Shown in pieces: positions 6,758 through 11,512 of a stretch of 11,512 nt of DNA. The position numbers and the translations under genes are program-made. Below the pieces are notes generated by a model. It had not been told where the DNA came from, made no database searches, and worked only from the letters and a program-made list of their open reading frames with translations. The stretch lies in NCBI GenBank assembly GCA_019423835.1, contig JAHZAR010000021.1, positions 1 to 11,512 of the forward strand, read 5' to 3'. Position 1 is the first letter of the stretch. Each line of letters opens with the position of its first letter. Origin of the DNA: Clostridiales bacterium (GTDB taxonomy: Bacteria > Bacillota > Clostridia > Lachnospirales > Lachnospiraceae).

Positions 6758-8491
6758 ATGGCAGAGTATTTATCACCAGGTGTCTATGTGGAAGAATTTG
6801 AGTCTGGCTCTAAGCCAATGGAGGGAGTCAGTACAAGCACGGCAGGCTTTATCGGTCTGGCTGAGCGGGGACCCGTGGAGGGCGTTCCCCAGCTGGTGAC
6901 CAACCCGGCAGATTTTCAGCGCATGTATGGCGGATACCTTTCTGAGAATGAATTTGGGGAGTACCGTTATCTGGCTTATGCGGTCACCCACTTTTTCCTG
7001 AACGGCGGTTCCCGCTGCTTTGTATCTCGAGTGGCCCCTAAGGATGCGGTGTGCTCCCAGGGATATCTCCCCTCCAAGGATGCGCCCGTACTGCAGTTTA
7101 CAGCAAAGAACCCTGGAATCTGGGGTGATGGGATCCGTATTGTTATCAGTCCGTCCAGCAAAGCAAGGACACAGATTTTAGAAGTTATCCAGGTAGCAGA
7201 AGGGAAAAAGTATCTGGTCAAGAACGGCGGCGGTTTTAATCCCGGTGATATTGTAGCTTTCAGCGATGGAACCTCTGTTACCTACAATCAGGTCGTAAAA
7301 AATCAGGACAATATTATTTCCTTTAAAGAAGAGTTTGACGATACGGTCGTTGACAAGAACCTACTGCCGGTCAAAACGATCAGTACCTGTGAGATTACTG
7401 TGGAGGTCAGCTACGATACGATCACAGAGCTGTACGAGAACGTATCCTTCAATATTGAGGCAGCAAATTATATAGATAAAAAGCTGGCGAAATCTGATTT
7501 GGTAGAGGCACAGTATGTAGGAACACCAGGAAAAACACCAGAGACGCCTTTTGCACAGATATCCGGGCAGGAGGAAGCTGTGGCAACCGTCTCCATGGCA
7601 GGCGGCAGCAATGGCAGCATTTCTTCCATCACGGCAGCTGATTTTATCGGCGAAGACAGAGGGGCCGGAAAACGTACGGGGATCCAGTCCTTCCTGGACA
7701 ATGATATGGTTTCTCTGATGGCGATCCCAGGCGTTACTGATCCGAATGTGCAGCTTATGCTGGTAGCTCACTGCGAGAATACAGGGAGCCGTTTCGCCGT
7801 GCTGGATATGCCTAAGGATGCCAAGAAGGTGGATGATCTGATTGCCCACAGAGATATTTTCGACAGCAATTATGCTGCTTTGTACCATCCGTGGCTGGAG
7901 ATTTTTGATCCCTTAGACAAGAAGAACATCGCGATTCCGCCGTCTGGTTCCGTTCTCGGCATCTATGCCAGAAGCGACAATACCAGAGGTGTACATAAAG
8001 CCCCAGCAAACGAGATCGTCAGAGGATGCGTAGGCCTGGACTGCCAGTTCAACAAGGGAGAGCAGGATATTTTAAATCCGAAGGGAATCAACCTGATCCG
8101 CTCGTTCCCAGGACAGGGAATTCGCGTCTGGGGCGCCAGAACTGCCACCAGCAATGCAAGCTGGAAATACATCAACGTACGCAGGCTCTTTATCTTCATC
8201 GAAGAATCCATCAAGGCCAATACAAGCTGGGCTGTATTCGAACCGAACGACGAGGTTCTTTGGGTGAGAGTGCAGAGAACGATTAGCGTATTTTTAAACA
8301 ATCTCTGGAGAGGCGGTTCACTGGCCGGAACTTCCCCAGAGGAAGCTTTCTTTGTAAACATTGGCAGGAATACCATGAGTCAGGACGATATTGACAACGG
8401 CCGTCTGATCTGTGTGATCGGCGTGGCGCCGGTGAAGCCTGCTGAGTTTGTGATCTTTAGAATTTCTCAGAAGACCGCAGATGCGGAATAG
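6758..8491 (+). CDS. Contractile tail sheath protein
   Basis: The 577-residue product begins MAEYLSPGVYVEEFESG, the standard N-terminal handshake arm of eCIS and phage tail sheath proteins. It continues with STSTAGFIGLAERGPVEGVP and an LVTNPADFQRMYGG segment. The C-terminal third has the conserved sheath core: GIRVWGARTA, WKYINVRRLFIFIEESI, TSWAVFEPNDEVLW and FVNIGRNTMSQDDI. Sheath subunits polymerise around the inner tube and contract to drive it into the target. The start at 6758 is fixed by this family N-terminus although the nearby ribosome binding site is weak. The middle section (about residues 120-290) is more variable and probably forms the surface domain. The tube gene follows after 30 bases. 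Confidence 0.95.
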   Translation: MAEYLSPGVYVEEFESGSKPMEGVSTSTAGFIGLAERGPVEGVPQLVTNPADFQRMYGGYLSENEFGEYRYLAYAVTHFFLNGGSRCFVSRVAPKDAVCSQGYLPSKDAPVLQFTAKNPGIWGDGIRIVISPSSKARTQILEVIQVAEGKKYLVKNGGGFNPGDIVAFSDGTSVTYNQVVKNQDNIISFKEEFDDTVVDKNLLPVKTISTCEITVEVSYDTITELYENVSFNIEAANYIDKKLAKSDLVEAQYVGTPGKTPETPFAQISGQEEAVATVSMAGGSNGSISSITAADFIGEDRGAGKRTGIQSFLDNDMVSLMAIPGVTDPNVQLMLVAHCENTGSRFAVLDMPKDAKKVDDLIAHRDIFDSNYAALYHPWLEIFDPLDKKNIAIPPSGSVLGIYARSDNTRGVHKAPANEIVRGCVGLDCQFNKGEQDILNPKGINLIRSFPGQGIRVWGARTATSNASWKYINVRRLFIFIEESIKANTSWAVFEPNDEVLWVRVQRTISVFLNNLWRGGSLAGTSPEEAFFVNIGRNTMSQDDIDNGRLICVIGVAPVKPAEFVIFRISQKTADAE

Positions 8492-8521
8492 CAGCACGAT
8501 AAAGGAAAGGAGTTTTGAGCA

Positions 8522-8950
8522 ATGGCAGGTTATCCAAATGCAAAATTTAGGTATAAGGTAGAAATAGACGGGCTGGAGGCCGGCGGCTTTTCTGAGGTGA
8601 CTGGCTTTGATGCCACCATTGAGCCGATCGAGTACCGGGAAGGCGATATGACGGCAGAGACACCCATGAAGGTTCCGGGGCTGAAAAAATACGGAAACAT
8701 TACTCTGAAGCAGGGCGTAACGGATTCCAGAGTTCTTTACGACTGGATTACAACGGGGATCAATGGTGAGATCGAGCGCAAGACTCTGACGATCACACTG
8801 TTAAATGAAACGCAGGCCCCGGCCGCTTCCTGGCAGATCATAAATGCATGGCCTACCAAGTATACGGCTCCGGATTTCAATGCTACGGCTTCAGAAATTG
8901 CAATTGAGACGTTAGAAATTGTACACGAAGGGATGACCAGAGTATCCTGA
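8522..8950 (+). CDS. Inner tail tube protein (T4 gp19-like)
   Basis: A 142-residue protein with the pattern of the gp19-like tube family: YPNAKFRYKVEIDGLEAGGF near the N-terminus, FSEVTGFDATIEPIEYREG, then LKKYGNITLKQGVTDS and the closing IETLEIVHEGMTRV. Tube subunits form the hexameric rings of the rigid inner tube that the sheath drives outward. AAAGGAG (8506-8512) lies 9 bases before the ATG. The length fits the family (about 140-150 residues). It sits directly after the sheath gene, as in phage and eCIS loci, and would be needed in about the same copy number as the sheath. Confidence 0.94.
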   Translation: MAGYPNAKFRYKVEIDGLEAGGFSEVTGFDATIEPIEYREGDMTAETPMKVPGLKKYGNITLKQGVTDSRVLYDWITTGINGEIERKTLTITLLNETQAPAASWQIINAWPTKYTAPDFNATASEIAIETLEIVHEGMTRVS

Positions 8951-8954
8951 TGCA

Positions 8955-8976
8955 GCAAAAAAGAGGGGGCTTTTGC
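8955..8976 (+). other. Weak hairpin after the tube gene
   Basis: GCAAAA (8955-8960) pairs with TTTTGC (8971-8976) around a 10-base G-rich loop, five bases after the tube stop codon. An alternative pairing joins AAGAGG (8961-8966) with CCTCTT (8992-8997). Neither has a T-run behind it, so it is not a normal terminator. It could stabilise the sheath-tube part of the message. Confidence 0.25.
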
Positions 8977-8999
8977 AGGTAATGGCAGATGCCTCTTCC

Positions 9000-9028
9000 T
9001 TTGCATTTATGTAGTATCACAGTATATT
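9000..9028 (+). promoter_or_regulatory. Possible internal promoter before the tail-assembly gene
   Basis: TTTGCA (9000-9005) and TATATT (9023-9028) are 17 bases apart in the 101-base gap between the tube and tail-assembly genes. The -10 is one mismatch from consensus and the -35 is weak. The gap is unusually long for this tightly packed cluster, which makes an internal signal plausible. Confidence 0.3.
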
Positions 9029-9051
9029 TTAGAAGTAGGTTAGGAGAGAAC

Positions 9052-9423
9052 ATGGAATTTCAGACAGAATTTGATTTTACTCTTCCGAGAGGCTATGTAG
9101 ACCGGGATGGGATCGTTCATAAAAACGGAACGATGCGTCTGGCCAATGCGGCAGATGAAATCCTTCCTTTAAAGGATCCGAGGGTTCAGCAGAATCCGGG
9201 ATACCTGACGATCATTCTGCTGGCCAGGGTAATTACGAAACTGGGAAGTCTTCCGGCAGTAGATACCCGTGTCATTGAAAATCTGTTTACGATGGATCTG
9301 GCATACCTTCAGGATCTGTACCAGAGGATCAATACGATGGACATGCCGGAATATAAGACCATCTGCCCCCATTGCGGGAAGGAAATCTCTGTTCCGGTAA
9401 ATTTTATGGAAGCCGGAGAATAA
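9052..9423 (+). CDS. Phage tail assembly (chaperone-like) protein
   Basis: A 123-residue protein with the pattern of eCIS and phage tail-assembly proteins: FQTEFDFTLPRGYVDRDG, GTMRLANAADEILPLKDPRV, NPGYLTIILLARVITKLG and LFTMDLAYLQDLYQRIN. Near the end is one CPHC motif (Cys105, Cys108), half of a zinc ribbon. In phages, proteins of this position often act as tape-measure chaperones; that role is inferred here. The start at 9052 is chosen because AGGAGAG lies just upstream; an in-frame ATG at 8989 would add 21 residues unlike the family. The last 67 bases overlap an open -1 frame that encodes the DUF6760-type domain, with a frameshift signal at 9399-9437. Confidence 0.85.
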   Translation: MEFQTEFDFTLPRGYVDRDGIVHKNGTMRLANAADEILPLKDPRVQQNPGYLTIILLARVITKLGSLPAVDTRVIENLFTMDLAYLQDLYQRINTMDMPEYKTICPHCGKEISVPVNFMEAGE

Positions 9424-9437
9424 AGACATATCCGGCT
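9399..9437 (+). promoter_or_regulatory. Candidate programmed -1 ribosomal frameshift signal
   Basis: In the frame of the tail-assembly gene, 9399-9405 reads A AAT TTT, which fits the X XXY YYZ slippery rule. After a 5-base spacer (9406-9410), AGCCGGA (9411-9417) pairs perfectly with TCCGGCT (9431-9437). The 13-base loop contains the zero-frame stop TAA (9421-9423). A -1 slip continues with TAT GGA AGC and enters the DUF6760-type frame, giving 118 residues plus 64, a 182-residue fusion. Phage tail chaperone genes such as lambda G and T use this device. Confidence 0.65.
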
Positions 9438-9599
9438 GACAAGATCTATGAGGAAACGGCATTTATTGCCTACTACCTCCACTGGAGCCACAGGGAAATC
9501 ATGAGTCTCAGCCACATGGAGAGGATCAGATGGTGCAATGAGATATCCGCCATCAACCGGAAGCTGAACGATGAACCTGAAAATGTATTTAAGATATAG
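9405..9599 (+). CDS. DUF6760-type ORF, probably expressed by -1 frameshift
   Basis: This frame encodes the short domain typical of eCIS DUF6760 proteins: KTYPADKIYEETAFIAYYLHW, then HREIMSLSHMERIRWCNEIS and AINRK. Family members usually begin right at the TYPADxLYEE-like segment. At that point the sequence has ATA (9420-9422), not ATG, GTG or TTG. The only ordinary alternative in this frame is a TTG at 9372 without a Shine-Dalgarno sequence, since the frame opens only after the TAA at 9354-9356. Coordinates given here are the part read after slippage at 9399-9405, fused to the tail-assembly protein. Direct initiation at ATA (GGAAG lies 7 bases upstream) or at TTG cannot be excluded. Function is unknown; it is expected to act in tail assembly with its neighbour. 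Confidence 0.7.
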   Translation, partial: YGSRRIKTYPADKIYEETAFIAYYLHWSHREIMSLSHMERIRWCNEISAINRKLNDEPENVFKI

Positions 9600-9616
9600 A
9601 ACTAAGGAGGCGCGCC

Positions 9617-10033
9617 GTGTCCGTAAGGGAAAGTCTGCTGGCCAACAACCGTTTTCTGGTGAGCATAGGCCCTTTATTGATGAGTTTTGCAAAAATCACA
9701 AATATATCAGACAGCCTGGAAACAGAAGCGATTCAGGAGGGCGGCAATAACTGGTCACCCCAGCTCCTTATCAAGCCTAAAACTGCGGCGCAGACCCTTG
9801 TGCTGGAAAGAGGCGTTCAGACAGGCAGCCCGTCGATTCTGCTGTCTATTGGGAGTCAGGTAGAAGTAGGGACGATTATGATCATGGGACAGAATCGCCT
9901 ACCCTCTAAGGCATACGCATTTGACAGCGGTCTGGTGACTAAATGGGAGATAGGGGAACTGGATGCTATGGGAAAAGATATTTTGATAAAAAAACTCGAA
10001 ATTTCTCACAGCGGGCTTTATGAGGTGCTTTGA
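9617..10033 (+). CDS. Second tail tube-like protein (gp19 family)
   Basis: A 138-residue protein starting with GTG, preceded by AAGGAGG (9604-9610) at 6 bases. It shows the gp19-like pattern in a diverged form: NRFLVSIGPLLMSFAKITNI in place of the tube N-terminus, LIKPKTAAQTLVLERGVQTG in the middle, and KWEIGELDAM followed by KKLEISHSGLYEVL at the end. eCIS loci usually hold more than one tube paralogue. The most abundant forms the tube shaft, and others make the transition to the baseplate or spike (Afp5-type). Its lower similarity to the tube at 8522 and its position after the assembly genes fit the adaptor role, which is inference. Confidence 0.87.
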   Translation: MSVRESLLANNRFLVSIGPLLMSFAKITNISDSLETEAIQEGGNNWSPQLLIKPKTAAQTLVLERGVQTGSPSILLSIGSQVEVGTIMIMGQNRLPSKAYAFDSGLVTKWEIGELDAMGKDILIKKLEISHSGLYEVL

Positions 10034-10036
10034 CTT

Positions 10037-11512
10037 ATGCTCAGAACAGCAAGAAAATTAGGACTGATTGGTTCATTGTACGGAAGTCGGAAGGATATAA
10101 GGATAGCTGCCGGATGTCTGAAGCGGGATATCTCTTTTGCCAGGAGTATACTGGAACGCTGCGGGATCCAGGCAGGAGAGCTGCTGCCGCTTCCTGATTT
10201 AGTCTTTCTGGAGCGTCTGGATCAGGAAGAGAATGAAAGCGCCCGCAAGGCGCTGACATTGATGCTGACGCTGCGCTGCTTCCAGACCAATGATGATATT
10301 ACGTATCTTACGTTTCAGAACAGCTGGCGCCAATTCACAACACTGATCAACTATTATTTGGAGGAGGCGGTAGAGGCAGCCTCTCCTCTTTTGAGAGAAA
10401 GCCGGGAAATCTGGAGAGAACTGCAGATAGAGAGGAAAAAAGACGGAGGGGATGCCTTTGGGAAAAAGGCGCCGGACGGCAGCAGGCAGGATAAGGACGT
10501 TCTTGAAGAACGGATCAGGGAAAGCCTTAGGCAAATCGAAAGTTCGGAGGCTGCCCGCGGCAGTTTACAGGCAGGACAGGCGTCTGGGAAGGCAGAGCGG
10601 AGCATACGATCTGAGCTTACAAACAGAGGGATGAGAAAAAAAGCGGCCGATAAAACTGCGGCTGCAGCGGCCAGAGCGGCAAGGATGCCGAATTACCGCG
10701 AAATATGGAAGATCAGTACGGCTCCCGTGAGAACACAGACAGCGGCGCGGCTGTACAGTGAACTGGAGCGAATGGATCCGGAAAGCAGAAAGGAGCTCCT
10801 TCAGATTTTGGGAGTTTCTCCTGAAAAGTATCCCGGAAACCTGAGATATATAACCAGACGAAACTGGAGAGAGATGGCAGACCGGGCTGAGGCGGCGCTG
10901 GAAGATCTTTCAGACCGGGACCGGAAGCTCTTACGGGAAACCCGGCTGAAGAGACAAATTCTCCAGATGGCGGCAAAAACTCGGACGGCATCTCAGCTCA
11001 GATTGTTTTTGATACTGCCTTCAGGAGAAAATCAAGAAATAGAAAACAGCTCAGAGGAGAAGTCATCGATAAAGCTGTTGGAGCAGCTGGAACATCGGAT
11101 CCAGCAGGAAGGGCCCGATGCCCCGGCATTACCAGGAGAAATACAGGCGGTGCAGGAGCGGCTGTCTCAGATTCCTGATGCGGGCTGGCTCTGGATAGAG
11201 AAATGGCTGGAGCAGTTTGACGGAGCGCAACAGCAGGAAACAGAGCCGCATGATCAGAGAAGCTGGACAAAGTCTTATCGGGACGCTGTTATCAGGAGAA
11301 GAGAGGCACTGAGAAACTGGATCAGCCATCTGGAAATGGATTTGTGGGAAGAGCTTCTGCATGAAATCCGAAGGGATGGACAGAGGAAATCATCTGCTGA
11401 TCGTGCAGATATTCTGGTGGGTGAAGACGGCAGAGATGCGGGCCGGGACAGGAAAAGCGAAAGCTCTGCGTCTGGGACCTGGCCGGAAGCGGCCCGTGAA
11501 GAAAAGGCCGAA
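10037..11512 (+). CDS. Large charged protein of unknown function (incomplete at right edge)
   Basis: An open frame of 492 codons starts at an ATG three bases after the preceding stop and reaches the window end without a stop. GAGGTG (10022-10027) is a weak ribosome binding site, so translation is probably coupled. I do not recognise the protein. Residues 1-135 look folded and helical (MLRTARKLGLIGSLYG, then FQTNDDITYLTFQNSW). A hydrophilic Lys/Glu/Arg/Gln stretch follows, with an Ala/Lys-rich linker around 201-218. A second helical part has conserved-looking NYREIWKISTAP and GNLRYITRRNWREMADRA. The visible end (about 470-492) is again low-complexity and charged. No signal peptide or membrane helix is seen. 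Between the second tube and the expected baseplate genes it might be a structural, tape-measure-like or cargo-linked component; none of these is shown. Confidence 0.8.
   Translation, partial: MLRTARKLGLIGSLYGSRKDIRIAAGCLKRDISFARSILERCGIQAGELLPLPDLVFLERLDQEENESARKALTLMLTLRCFQTNDDITYLTFQNSWRQFTTLINYYLEEAVEAASPLLRESREIWRELQIERKKDGGDAFGKKAPDGSRQDKDVLEERIRESLRQIESSEAARGSLQAGQASGKAERSIRSELTNRGMRKKAADKTAAAAARAARMPNYREIWKISTAPVRTQTAARLYSELERMDPESRKELLQILGVSPEKYPGNLRYITRRNWREMADRAEAALEDLSDRDRKLLRETRLKRQILQMAAKTRTASQLRLFLILPSGENQEIENSSEEKSSIKLLEQLEHRIQQEGPDAPALPGEIQAVQERLSQIPDAGWLWIEKWLEQFDGAQQQETEPHDQRSWTKSYRDAVIRRREALRNWISHLEMDLWEELLHEIRRDGQRKSSADRADILVGEDGRDAGRDRKSESSASGTWPEAAREEKAE

Noticed and set aside
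6690..6899. 69-codon frame starting in the sheath leader
   Set aside because: It has no ribosome binding site before its ATG and mostly reads the sheath gene in another frame, so it is a shadow. The strong AAAGGAGG lies after its start.
9609..9616. GGCGCGCC palindrome
   Set aside because: An 8-base palindrome that overlaps the ribosome binding site and spacer of the second tube gene; most likely chance.
6758..10033. R-type tailocin or prophage remnant
   Set aside because: The AAA+ ATPase, DUF6760-type domain and two gp19-like paralogues fit eCIS better, and no phage head, lysis or tail-fibre gene is visible. It cannot be fully excluded without the right-hand flank.
1..11512. CRISPR array, tRNA or rRNA genes, integrase or attachment sites
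   Set aside because: No regularly spaced direct repeats, cloverleaf-like sequences or integrase motifs were seen by eye on either strand.

Overview
The window looks like a chromosomal segment of a low-to-mid GC Gram-positive anaerobe, most likely a clostridium of the Lachnospiraceae type. The reasons are strong AGGAGG-type ribosome binding sites on most genes, densely overlapping co-directional genes, TATAAT-like promoters, and the codon use. This assignment is inference from style; no taxonomic marker gene is present.

The left end (1-456, minus strand) is the broken N-terminal part of an IS1182-type transposase. A gene-free stretch of about 700 bases follows (457-1168). It holds a possible orphan promoter-terminator pair (635-896), a second imperfect stem-loop (1029-1074) and a good promoter candidate (1077-1105) facing the main gene cluster.

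From 1169 to the right edge everything runs on the plus strand and forms a contractile phage-tail-like particle locus, best read as an extracellular contractile injection system (eCIS). The order is: a 931-residue STAND NTPase with a SARP/BTAD-type C-terminus (probable transcription regulator); an AAA+ ATPase of the eCIS type with a dead first and intact second ATPase domain; a small charged protein of unknown function; a promoter and leader; the tail sheath; a tail tube protein; a tail-assembly (chaperone-like) protein; a DUF6760-type ORF; a second tube-like protein; and the first 492 codons of a large charged protein that runs off the window. The spike, baseplate, tape measure, LysM and cargo genes expected in such a locus are not in the window and presumably lie to the right.

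Two expression signals stand out. First, the DUF6760 ORF has no convincing start codon. It lies in the -1 frame of the tail-assembly gene, and the overlap carries A AAT TTT, a 5-base spacer and a perfect 7-bp GC-rich stem-loop enclosing the zero-frame stop. This is the layout of a programmed -1 frameshift, and would make a 182-residue fusion analogous to the gpG/gpGT tail chaperones of phages. Second, the sheath gene has its strong Shine-Dalgarno sequence 46 bases upstream of the start codon, separated by a hairpin whose folding would bring it to 8 bases, as described for T4 gene 25. Both signals sit where a particle locus would need to set protein ratios.
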